A stretch of DNA of 64,000 nucleotides from Pegea sp. RAD2-039 (lineage: Eukaryota; Chordata; Thaliacea; Salpida; Salpidae): positions 620,001-684,000 of the forward strand of contig JAQGEQ010000045.1 in NCBI GenBank assembly GCA_034620365.1, read 5' to 3'. Positions within the stretch are counted from its first letter, which is position 1, and each line of letters starts with the position of its first letter. The translations under genes and the position numbers were made by a program. Shown piece after piece: positions 16,001 through 26,900 of the stretch. The notes beneath the pieces were generated by a model, which ran no database searches, was not told where the DNA came from, and saw nothing but the letters and a program-made list of their open reading frames with translations.

Positions 16001-19000
16001 TAGCGTTATCATACTCCAAAAAGACTCGTTTGGCGTTTAAATGATCAATTTTTAACTGATATATTTTACTTTGAATGATTTGTTCAGTTCAATGAGGTCT
16101 TTTTAAAGTATACAGGAAACAGTTCTTTACACTTGAAGTAGTACATGTGGGCGGGTATTAGATGACAAACTGGAAATCAGAAGTAGTAGCAGTAACTGCC
16201 TATTTACAAGTCTTCCTGTCAGATACAGATATCAATATTTCACTGAATTTCAACTTTATTCAAATCATATTTACATAAATATTTTTATAGCTACTCAAAC
16301 GACTAGCCTTATGTTGAACTTTTTAAAATAAAGTTTTGGTGTTCAAATATAGTGTTGGTTTCATAAGAACACACTACATTTAAGTAATCAAACAACAAAT
16401 CAATTAAATTATTTATTATTTTGTAAGTTTAATGAAAAATAAATATTTGTAACTTTAACTTTATTTTAACTGATCAATAATAATTTTTTTCTGAGCTTAT
16501 GTATATTGTAACTTTTGATATTATTGAAATAAATATATATACACAATAATGTTAAAGTTTAGATAATTGAATAAGTTGTCAATATAAATAGCAATCTCTT
16601 TAATTCATAAATTCTTTAACTCTTTTAAAATTTAACTGCTAATAAAAACAAATTTATTGATTTCAGAACCAAAGTTAAAAGAAAACAGTTCAATTCACTT
16701 TACATTCCAAATCTTAATGTATTGCAATTACTTTAATAATCAACAACAGCTAATGGTTGGAATTAGTTTTTAAAAATTGCAAAAGCTCCTTAATTTATGA
16801 TCAGCAGAAAAACAGCTGATAAAATATTAATTGAAGTCAAAATACTGACGAAAACGTTAGAGCAATATGAAAAAATAAAAGAAAAGTAACATTTAGTGCT
16901 CTGCTATTTGCTACGTTTTATTCACAATATTTCCTAAGTTATAAAATACTGAATATATAATCTCTCATTTTTTATTTATTCAATAAAAAAGCTGTATAAA
17001 TATTTTTGACCAACAATTAGTCAGCTATCTATCTATCTTTGCATAAGAATTTATCGTTTCTAACCTTAACCGTTCACAAAATCCCACGAGGGCTTTATCC
17101 AAGCAAGAAAAGATATTGAAGTTAAGAACTCACGCATTTAATCGTTCATGGAAACGTACTGCGTTAGCGCGTATTTTGCGTGAGTTGCTCGCACAGTAAG
17201 CACTTTAGTGCTCCAAAGTTACCAATAAAAGTTTCTCTGTCAGTGTTACTTAATCAGTAAAACTAAAATTGTAAACATTTGGAAACTTTTGTTGAAAACA
17301 TTTTGTAAAAAAAGCTGGCATTTAGACTCCATTATAAAAATGGCTAACTATCATAATCGATTCAACAATTTCGCAAGTACAATCTTATTTATTTTTTCTA
17401 GTAGGTTACTTTTGAAAGTTTTTAACTAACTTAATGAGATTATATAAGATACAACAATGTAAATTAGATTACAAGAAAGTTAATGCTATTGTAAAGTTAT
17501 TTTGTTTGTTCAAATTTTACATTTAATTGAAAGCTTTTAAATTAAAACAAATTGTAGAATTTGTTGAACACTTATTTGATTTGTATTTTTAGAATTTCAG
17601 CTAAAATAGAATTGAACATTTATTTTCTAAACTAAATATAATATTATTAAGATTTATTTTCCATTACAACGTTTAATTAGTAAGTTTTCCACCTTTTAAT
17701 AACTATAATCAAAGCATAGGAAGTAAAATACAAACAAATATTCTAAAAATGAACTTTTTTATGTCCTTTGCAGCTGAATTTTTAGAACATTTATGTTTCT
17801 ATTTATGTAGAAACATATTTTGTTGTTTTATGTAAAATGCTATCAACAGTATAAACGTTTATTTGCCCATTTTAAGTTCCTACAAACCTAAATTTAAATG
17901 TATTAATTAACACTCTACACTTAACTAATGTGCTGAGGGTTTATTGTCATCAGTAAATTAAAAGTAACAGTTGAATAGAAAACAATATTTCCTATTTTAT
18001 AGCAGAAAGCTTTTAGTTGAAATCTTGTTTAGTAGTTGTCTGTAAAAAACAAGAAAATAGAAAATATATTATTTTTAAAATCGAAATCTTATCTGAGAAT
18101 TTATTGAATTTAAAACTAATTTTTTGATGATTATATCTTTCCAGTAAAATGAGTTTTTGATTGATTCATCGAACAGTTAATATAAAATAAGAACTCTTCA
18201 AGTTTTCTTAAGAAAGTTTGATTAATATTTTTTCTGGTCTCCAACGTAAAACTTCTAACTTTTAATACAGAAGCGACATTTAGTGGATGTTTTATATAAT
18301 CTAAGTTTTAATGATAAGCTCTTACAAAATTCAATAAGTAAGTTGATACACTCTATCAACTTTATGATTATCTAACAAACCAATAATAACAAAGCCTACC
18401 ACTTAAAACGCTTACAATTAATCTTACAATCAATATTACATTCTATACATTGAATGGCAAGTAAGCTATTACAACTGAAAACTATTCAACACATATGAGG
18501 TATAAGACAAGTTTCAATATTTGTTATAACTTTTATAATTTAATATTTTTGATCAATATTCCAACTGAAAAAATTAACTTTTTAATCGCCTTTCTTTATA
18601 TTTAAGAAAGATTTAATTAAATATATAAATATAATTCTATAACTTTACATACAATCAGTATTTTAGTTATTCCATACTTTAGAAGTTCAATCAATTAAGC
18701 TGCCTGAAAAGCTTATGTTATATATTCAGGTACAATTTCTATCAAATAATTAGCTTTCTTCAATAATAATCCTAAAGCTCCTAAATGGTTAGAGATGCTG
18801 AAATAAACAACCTAATTGATCAATAATATATCATCTTTACTGACTAAGTTTTACTTTGTAACAAATAATTTTGTGCAAACTACTAGAAGAGATGATTTTC
18901 GAGTTTACAGGGCTTTTGCTCCCTTGTGAATAGCTCTAATTGATGAAGTCTTGTTCATTCTGATTTGTTACAAAGTTGTTTTGAAAATTTAAGTCAAAAC

Positions 19001-22000
19001 AAATATAGTTTACTACGTTTAAATAGATCTCAAGTAATCATTTAGTTGGAAAGATTGTTTTAGTTTGAATTAATTATTTGAGTATACAATTACAGTTATG
19101 TTTTTATTTTTAGAACTTTAAGTTTAATACAATAAATTTAATTTAAGTTTCGACTAGTACCTTATATCATACTTTATTAAAAAATCATATTTAATTAAAT
19201 TTATAAATTTGGTAAACTTTTTTTTACAAAATTAACAATTTTATCTCTTAGAACAATTTCAAGATCTTGTTATATTTTAAGTTTTACAGAATACTTTAAA
19301 AGCTAAACTAAATTGTTAGGCTTATGTGGTTTTAGATTTGTTAAAATTAGGTTTTATATATCTTTTTTTAAATAATAAACGATAAATAGTAAAGATCTGG
19401 TTTATTTTAAAATTGCATTAAAAAAGCTGCTATCTAAACCACAACGAAAATAACTTTAAAATAAAATCAACTAAATAAGAAATCAAAGTTACAAAAAGCA
19501 TTGGATCCAACTTATAGAATTTAAAAGCTTTGCCAGAACATTTAAACAAAATTCAAATTTTATTATTTTGTTTAAATGGTTTCGATTGTATCTAAAACAA
19601 ACTAATCATTATAAACTGCAAATACTGATAAAATACCTTTATTCTTATTAATTCTAATAAATTTTTGATTTTATTCAATTTAAAGTTTTATAAGAATGAA
19701 ATAACAAAGAAAAATGTGACTTTATTTTTAAATACAATCGATTTAGAAATCAATAATTGTCACTTCTACTATAAAACTGTAACATCTTGGTTGAAATTTT
19801 CAGAAAACTTTATGTCACCTTCAAATTTGTATTAAAGTATTACTTTCATATGTGTTCTAGTCACTGTGTGTTTAGAAGACAGATTAAATTACAATTAAAT
19901 AGGTTTTCTTAACCAATTAAACTAATATATATTACATTTCATTCTAATAAGCCTTATTCAAAAACGTAGTTATTATGTTCTTAAGATCTGTAATCAACTG
20001 AATGTAAAAACTCAAATAGAACATTTGTCATTTTTACATTAAATAAACTTTAATTGTGATACCAACAACAATAACATCATAAATAAATTTTCTACAGTCG
20101 GTATTAGATTAGAAAATATTAAATAAGATTAAGAATATGTTAAAGTTATATTTAAAATGTTTTCAATTTTTCAACAAATCAATACTGTTTGTGAGTTTTG
20201 TAATTAAAATGTATAAACTAAAAACTAAGTTTCAATCTAAATTTCGGAAGATCTAAATAAATATAAAGTAGAATAGAGCCTGATGTAGATATTTGATATA
20301 AGAAATTAAAAATAATTTAACTACGAGTTCTTAATTCAGTTACTTTTGAATACAATAATACATAACAACTTCAGTTTAGATATGATTTAGTTGATGTGTC
20401 AAAGTATTTAGCTTTTTATCTGTTTACCTAATATATATTTAAAGGATCTAGACTTTTAAAAATTTTTGAACAAACCACACAATCTAATTATTAACAAATT
20501 AGCTTTTATAAATATGTTCTAATAAATAACAAGTGTTTATCTAAACATTTTGCATTTTCAAATACTTTTAAAACTTCAAATAACCAAACATCATAACAAA
20601 GAAAAACTTACAATTTAACCTATAAAAGTTACTTTTGTGAAAGTTTTCAAAGTTACATATTTTCTCTTATGTCAGATTAAGTGTCAAATTTCTGAAGTTA
20701 CTTCAAACGTAGTCAACTGATTTAAACTTTTATCTAAAAGCTAATTTTTACTAAAAATAATTCAAAGTTGAAATATTATCAAATTTTTTGAACAAAATTA
20801 TCTCTCTAGAAATTCGAGTATAAAATTAGTATTGATTGATTTTGAGTTCTTGTTGAAATTTCTTTTTCAAAGTGTCGAATTTCTGATTATTTTTTTTATA
20901 AATAAACTTAAATATGTATTTCTAATAACAATTATTCCAAATAAGGCTGAAAATTAAAGATTAAAAACTCAAAGTGACAAAATCTTCAAAGTTATGATTT
21001 ATTAATGAAAGAACAATTTTAGAAGAAGACACTTTAAACTTTTGGTAAACTTCAAGTAGAAAGTTAAAATTTGAAAAATATTCATGATTTACAAACATTT
21101 GGTTTTAATTTTAACTTTCAGCATTTAATAATTATCAGTACTTTTATGCTTCAGCTAAAATTATTTTTTAATTTGGTTTTTAAACTTTTCAATTTCCTTT
21201 TATTTTTCTAATTTCATCATTTATCAAGAAGCTCTTTTGAGAGAGAAATTTGAGAAAAGTTTCTGTGGTAAAAGAACCCACTTTTTAAAGACTTATTCAC
21301 CTTATATTAATTTATAATTGCACTCATTAACTTCAATAATAAAATTACGTTTATAAAACTTATTAAAATTTCGATATTTTTTAAAAAGCTCTATAGATAA
21401 AATAAAACAAAAGAACTTTTTTAATACTGACAAAAGAAAATTATTTGATTTTATTTAAATTATAATAAGTTATCATAAAATGTATTTTAGATTTAAACGC
21501 TTTATAAGTTTTTAAGATTTATAATAAATGCTGATAATTGAAGTTATGCAATAGTATAAATAAATAACTCAGATGCTACTAAGTATTACTGATGTCTAAT
21601 TAAGTTGAGAAATTGATAATTTTGTAGGTACACTTAAGTTAGATTTTAAGATTATTTTAACAAAAATCAAGGAAATTAATAAATATCTTACCTTTTTCAT
21701 TATAACTGCAAGTTTCCTATTAAAGCTAAATAAGAAATTGTAAAGATATTATAAAGAAAAATCCTTATTAGCAACCAAATCTCTCATATCTTCTTTTTTA
21801 TTTAAAACCAATTATGTGAAACCGTATTATCATTCTAAGAAATTCTATCTAAGCACTGTTTATATTCAAGACTGACTGTTACAACAAAATACATTATTAA
21901 ACTATAAGAAAATATATTTTTAAATACAATTAATATTGCAACTACAAAAAAAGTACTTTCTAGTAATCGTTTTTTTTAATAACCTCTTTCTAAATTTTAA

Positions 22001-23125
22001 TCCAAAAGAAAATTCTTTTTCTATAAACAAGACCTTGTGATAAATTTAAACAAACTTTTATAATAACTAGTATCCTATAAATTACATAACTAGGAAAATA
22101 ACTATCGGTTTCTAATGTATCTGTCCTTTAACACAAAGATAACAACTTTATCTTCACCTTAAATATCCATTCAATATCAAACTACTTTTAATAGTCAAGT
22201 TAACCTAATTTGTTTTATTTTATTATTTCATTTTAAACTATTTTTTTTCATCGTCACAAACTTCTTTTTTTATTAATAAGATCTTTTCTAAAATCGCAAC
22301 AACAAACTTTCTACTTCTTTCTATTTAGCTAGCTAATAACCTCTACATTGTATTTACCTATCTTAGCTGTCTTGAGTTATTTTATTGCAGATGATATATT
22401 GAATATACTCTACATCTGCTACAAACTAAATGTAATGTAAGTTTCTTGGCTCGTAGCCATCCAGGCACAAAGTAGAAATCTAAATAAAGTTTATTCAATC
22501 AATTGAATAGCTTTCTTGACCAGTAAAGTCCTAGCTTTTACCACAAACTATACGACAGACTAAATGACTGAATTAACTTATCCATTTCCAAATAACCAGT
22601 CACTTAGTCAAGTCAACTTTGTATTAAGTTTGATTTTTTGACGTAAATAGCAACCTCTATCTTGAAGGAAAGTAGACAGTAATTCATAATACAGATCATA
22701 TAGCAAATGGCTTAATGGAACTGCCAATGAATGAACTCATTTTAGTAGCTTAGAACGCAATAGGTTTGACTCAAGTAGAAAATCTTGTTTTTTGTGAAAG
22801 CGCTTTATAAATAATCTATGGAAGTCTTCATTACACTTATTATAGATTAAATTTTTACCGAAATCTACTTGAGCTAAAGTGCAAAGTCATCTCAGCAATT
22901 ATAAGATAGAAGTTTAAATCTTTGATAAGCAAATAACAAAAGCAATTAAAATATATCTTAAAAAAAATAAAACTTTTTAAGTTTAATTCTATTTGAAAAA
23001 GATATTGTTTATATCTTAGGTAGATAAGCTCTCACCTGTTCTCGAAGGTTATATGGAACAGCGTGATGACCCTCATTGGGACTTTTGGAATGCATTGGAG
23101 TGTTCCCTGCTGCCATTGAAAGCAT
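1..23125 (-). CDS. Shaker/Kv1-type voltage-gated K+ channel gene, 5' half (C-terminal exons beyond left edge)
   Basis: This is the tetrameric plasma-membrane K+ channel subunit that repolarises excitable cells. Coding exons in transcript order are 23125-23036 (first exon A) or 16012-15953 (first exon B), then 9139-9017, 5937-5619, 4435-4193, 3732-3521, 1789-1663 and 1298-1037. All junctions have GT/AG ends and agreeing phases. The last four exons give a Cys/Ser-rich linker, a complete Shaker-class T1 tetramerisation domain ([16 protein letters not shown] then SGGRLQRP and EDEGY) and the S1 helix ([16 protein letters not shown], then a hydrophobic run ending CFCLETVP). S2-S6, the voltage sensor and the pore lie left of base 1. 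The region before T1 is about 230-250 residues, much longer than in Drosophila Shaker. The family call is strong. Membership of the three exons before T1 rests on strand, phase and base composition. Confidence 0.85.
1037..1298 (-). CDS. Kv channel T1-S1 linker, S1 helix and S1-S2 loop exon
   Basis: A 262-nt exon with acceptor TTTTATTCAG and donor CAAG|GTTAGT. It encodes the linker ending in [13 protein letters not shown], the Kv1-type [16 protein letters not shown] lead-in, S1 ([20 protein letters not shown]) and an extracellular loop with NLT and NTS N-glycosylation sequons. It exits in phase 2. The next exon, S2 onward, is outside the window. Confidence 0.92.
1663..1789 (-). CDS. Kv channel T1 domain exon 2
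   Basis: A 127-nt exon with acceptor TTTCTGCAG and donor GAAG|GTGAAT. It encodes [25 protein letters not shown] and QEDEGYVFE. It completes T1 and leads into the T1-S1 linker. It enters in phase 0 and leaves in phase 1, agreeing with both neighbours. Confidence 0.92.
3521..3732 (-). CDS. Kv channel T1 domain exon 1
   Basis: A 212-nt exon with acceptor TATTTCCAG and donor TATCAG|GTTTTC. It encodes [17 protein letters not shown], then [18 protein letters not shown] and [10 protein letters not shown]. This is the first two thirds of the Shaker (Kv1) T1 tetramerisation domain. The match is near residue-for-residue, so the family assignment is firm. Confidence 0.92.
4193..4435 (-). CDS. Kv channel linker exon just before T1
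   Basis: A 243-nt exon with acceptor TTCAACAG and donor GACG|GTAAGC. It begins [15 protein letters not shown] across the junction and ends with a Cys-containing stretch ([15 protein letters not shown]). The phase-1 exit joins the T1 exon to give an Asp codon. The paired cysteines immediately before T1 are unusual for Kv1 channels. Confidence 0.7.
5619..5937 (-). CDS. Kv channel N-terminal linker exon, Ser/Thr-rich
   Basis: An exon of 319 nt (106 codons plus one base), with acceptor TTTATAG and donor TTTG|GTGAGT. It is polar and Ser-rich, with no membrane segment. It starts in phase 0 and ends in phase 1, matching its neighbours on both sides. The sequence is visibly less AT-rich than the flanking introns. 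Shorter frames on the opposite strand here are shadows. Confidence 0.65.
7640..7760. other. Less AT-rich island with a small hairpin in a Kv intron
   Basis: In an otherwise AT-dominated intron, this stretch holds the arms TTGGC (7652-7656) and GCCAA (7674-7678) around a T-rich loop, followed by GGGTCACTTCAAATCCC. It could be a regulatory block or the remnant of a small repeat. I do not recognise it. Confidence 0.25.
9017..9139 (-). CDS. Kv channel N-terminal linker exon (phase 0-0)
   Basis: An internal exon of 41 codons, bounded by a CGCAG acceptor and an ACG|GTCAGT donor. It is rich in Asn, Thr, Ser and Asp ([20 protein letters not shown]). Being phase 0 at both ends, it accepts either first exon and could also be skipped without a frameshift. 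No domain is recognised. Confidence 0.55.
9140..15952 (-). other. Long Kv channel intron
   Basis: About 6.8 kb of AT-rich intron with only short, low-complexity reading frames. A patch near 12600-12720 is somewhat less AT-rich but shows no exon. The other Kv introns over 300 nt (1299-1662, 1790-3520, 3733-4192, 4436-5618, 5938-9016 and 16013-23035) are similar. The exceptions noted separately are at 7640-7760 and 17060-17215. Confidence 0.6.
15953..16012 (-). CDS. Kv channel alternative first coding exon B (ball-like N terminus)
   Basis: Twenty codons start at ATG 16012, with an in-frame TAA upstream, and end at an AG|GTGAAA donor in phase 0. The peptide starts [10 protein letters not shown] and continues into a Gln/His run. 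A hydrophobic tip followed by a basic cluster with a Cys resembles N-type inactivation ball peptides of Shaker B and Kv3.4. No good acceptor with a pyrimidine tract precedes the ATG, which favours a first exon over an internal one. Confidence 0.5.
17060..17215 (-). promoter_or_regulatory. GC-richer island; possible untranslated leader exon for Kv first exon B
   Basis: This is the least AT-rich patch in the 16-23 kb intron, with several CpGs such as GCGTTAGCGCG. On the minus strand a GTGAGT donor begins at 17133. It lies 1.1 kb upstream of first exon B (16012). It could be the promoter and noncoding exon of that isoform, but no transcript evidence is available from sequence alone. Confidence 0.3.
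23036..23125 (-). CDS. Kv channel alternative first coding exon A
   Basis: Thirty codons start at ATG 23125 and end at a GTGAGA donor (23035-23030) in phase 0. The peptide begins [20 protein letters not shown], and an in-frame TGA lies shortly upstream of the ATG, so this is the first possible start. The phase fits the exon at 9139. A second first exon with the same phase lies 7 kb downstream at 16012, so the two look like alternative promoters. The peptide has no recognised domain. Confidence 0.6.
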
Positions 23126-23957
23126 AATCTTCGATTTATTTCAGAGCTTTGCTAACTTTCTTTAAAATTAAAACAATCTTCTTACTTTAACAGAGATTAC
23201 AGCTTCCTTGAAAGCAAAAAAGAATACTTCAATCGACATTAAATAAAAGCAAATATGTTTTAACTTTGTAAACATTAACTTTCATCTCATTTAGCTCAGC
23301 AAGTTTGTATCTTATATATTCAATTGAAAATATTTTAACTTAAAAACTTTTACTTAATTACTCTTCACATAAAGTTCTTATACCAAAAGTAATCTTATAA
23401 CTTCTAGATTGTCAGCTAAGAGTCTTATACGTAAGATAAAGATGAATAGCTGAAACATTTAAAGGTATTTTATGTTTTAATTAGGATAAAGAGTAAAAAA
23501 ATTGATAGTTATTATCTAGAATTCATAAAAACATTTCAGATTATTATCAATTAAAATAGTTGGATAAGTTTTGTTGAAATTATTTGAATAGTAAATGATT
23601 CAAAACGAGTTTTCAAAGTGAAACTTAAAAGGATTTTTCTCACAACTTATTTCAACTTCTTAAATTAATTATGAAAAACTTTTCTATAAAACGGAGTCTA
23701 TAAAAATAAAACATCAATTACAAGAAGATTTTAAAAAGAAAATAATTAAAAATTCAAATTTTACAGTTCTATTTTTATCAGTATTTTTGCGGTTAAAAGA
23801 CTCTTTATAAAAGTTTCTTTGATAATTTATTTTAGACTGGGCATTCTTCAAAACTGAAACTTCTTTCTGAAAACCTTTTGAAATGAATTTCAAAGCTAAA
23901 TTAGCTACTGTGTAACTGTAGATTACCTCATGCAACATACTAAGTGTAAATACACAT

Positions 23958-23965
23958 TGACGTCA
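23958..23965. promoter_or_regulatory. Perfect palindromic CRE (TGACGTCA)
   Basis: An exact cAMP response element 833 bp upstream of the start codon of Kv first exon A. Perfect 8-mers of this composition should be rare in such AT-rich DNA. Its position makes it a possible upstream element of the channel gene, though a chance match is not excluded. Confidence 0.35.
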
Positions 23966-26900
23966 TATTGAGAGGTTTCAAGTGGTTGTAGTATAAATAA
24001 ACAAAAGTTTAAAATAACTTAAAAGTGGTCGGAAATAAATAATTTTAATTTGGAAATTTCATTCTAAAGATTTTGTAATTTTTATCAGAAACTAATAAAA
24101 TGATTGCTGATAAGACAATGAAGTCTTAACTGTAAAAAAATTATGAATATATGTATTTATAATTAATATTTTTCAATCAGCTGATTAATTCCAGTTTTTA
24201 ACACTAAATAAAAACAAACTTGATGTTAAAGACATGTTCCGTTTTAGGATTTTTAAAAGCATGGGTTATCGATTAGAGAAATTATGAAGATTAGAGTTCA
24301 GAGACTTTATTAAAACACTTTCTTAATCGATAGTTTAGAGCTTAATGAGTTGGTTATGAGTTTATAACTTTTTTTTACATTAATTTATTTAAAGATGAAA
24401 AGAAAATTTGGATTTTTTAATTTGATTTAAACTTGGTTAAAATGTAAGTAAAAATAAAAATGTTTTTTTCAGCGTATACTCTAAATTAGATCTATTTTTT
24501 TTTCAGATAATATTACTAAACACAAAATTGTAACAAGCAAGTTAAATTATCTAAACAAAAAAATCTTTGTAACTTATCTACTAAAGTACATTTGAATGAA
24601 ATTAGAAAAAAACTTTTTTTGGTCAAAAGTTATTTTTATTACAACATTTTTTAGGATTGTAAAACCAACCCAGATATTTAAGAAGTAAAAAATATATTTT
24701 TAGCCACAGACTAATATTTTTACCGAGTTAACTGTTAAGATACATTTTAAGAAATAATTTTATAGCTGTGAGTTTTCAGAAAAAAAATCTACTACAAAAC
24801 GTCAACATTAAAAAGGTAGGAATAGGAAAAACCTTTCATTATTCTTACTTCCTTGCTTAGAGCCCAGAAGTTTAAAATTAAGCTTTTATCTACATATAAA
24901 GTTTAAATTTTGGAAACTTCTGATAAATCGATTGAAACTATCATAATAGATTCCAACATTTTCAATTTAAATTTTATAACGTTAAAACAAAGACTGGCAT
25001 TAGTGAGTTCGTACTTATGCTTTAATTATTTTGTAGAATAATTTAATAAAAAAAAATAGTTGAAAAAGAATAAAGAACTGAATATTATTAATTAACTAAT
25101 ATCAAAATATTTTGTAGATTTATATATTAGGAACTAATTTGTCAATCAAAATAGGTTTATATTAAAGAATTTATTATTTATTTATATGACATCAGTAACT
25201 GTTATATACCAATAAACAAGAAGATTTGATTTTTAAAGTCATAAAATTTGATATAAGATTGTTCTTATGATTATACAGTAAATATTGAAAGTAAATTAAA
25301 CATCGAAAACTTTTTTAAGTTGTTTACTTCCTCATTTACTAAATCAAAAACTTAAAGGCGCCTTAAAATTGAATTTATTCAAATAAGCTGCTACTTTTTT
25401 TGTTTCTCAGGCTTTGAAAATAGCTCAACTCTTTTCCAAAAGTTTACAGATAAAGAACTTTTTAGCAAAACGACCTATTTTTTGAAAATAAATAACAAAA
25501 TCTGTTGTTCATATTTTGGACTAAAGATGAGAAAGAACTAAATAAAGTCTATTATATCAAAAAATAATGATTAATTTTTATTCTGCTTTACAACCTTCTG
25601 AGGCTTTTCAGTTCTTTGCATCTTAAACTTGGAATAAATGTTAAAGACATAAAACGTCAGATGCTGCTAAAAAATCAATTTAATTTCTTTTTTGCTAAAC
25701 CTTCACCTGCTGAGACATTTACATAATCATCACCTCTTTCCTCATTTTTCTTAAACTAATTTTTCTTTCGTCTTTTGCACGATTGGTTTGTATTGATTTT
25801 GCAAAACTTTTTGTTCTGAAAAGTCACAGAATGCCATGCAGAAATTTTCATAAGTTCATTAAACTCATTTTAAGCAGCCAGTCACTAGAGAATTGTTTAT
25901 CATGCATCTAATTCTGAAGTGTTTTCTATTTTTCTAAGGTGAAGATCAAAATATCTTCAACTAGTTTTTGGAATTGGCTTTTTTAACAGTAAGGTCTTTT
26001 AAAGATATAAGATGAATAAGAAGCTTTAACATAATTGTAGATCTAAAATCTTACAAACTCTCTAAGATAAAATGATTATGACTTAAGACTTTGTAGACAG
26101 TTTGTTTATATTAAAAGTTTTTTTCAATTTCTATGATAGTAAATATATAAAAGGTTTTTGGATTATATAATTAATAAAAACATAACACAACAAGCTTGCT
26201 TATTCACAAATTCGTTTATTTTGATTTATTCTGATCAGCAACTAGCTTTTGGTTGACTTATTTTAATACTTTTAAGATTAAAACTAAAGATGTTATCAAT
26301 TTAGCTTTACTAATCATTACTGATTTACGTTGGTAGTCGTACAAACAAGGCTACCTTCTGTTAAAGTCTCATTAACAATATTATTTGACTGTCTTCAAAA
26401 AATTAAAGATAAAAAACACAAGCATATAAATTCATTTACTAATCAACAGCTGTTTCTATATTTCCTTTTTTCAACAATTTTCTTTTTATTCTTTCTATTT
26501 GTTGCTTTGATGTTTAAATTGAAATTTTTTTGGTCCTAAAAGCTTTACTATTTCCCTTTTTCACTTTAAGCGCTTTCTTTTGTATCTGATAGAAAACTAT
26601 ACTTTCAACAACAAAGTTATCTCCAAAATATTTATTGAAAATTAGAAATAGAACTTTCATTTATTCTTACCTGACTCGCATCATCACTAATTATTTCTTA
26701 CAAATAGTTATTGGTAATTATAATTTTTCTAATAAAATACCTTTACAAAAATCTGTACATAATTTTGTCATATAATAAATTTTACTTCTAAGTAATTATA
26801 ATTATTAAAACTTATAACTTTAGGGATAATTTGTCAATGATTGAATAGAAGTTTCCAACTCTTAGTTAATATGTTAGATGTGAACATTGCTACATAAATT

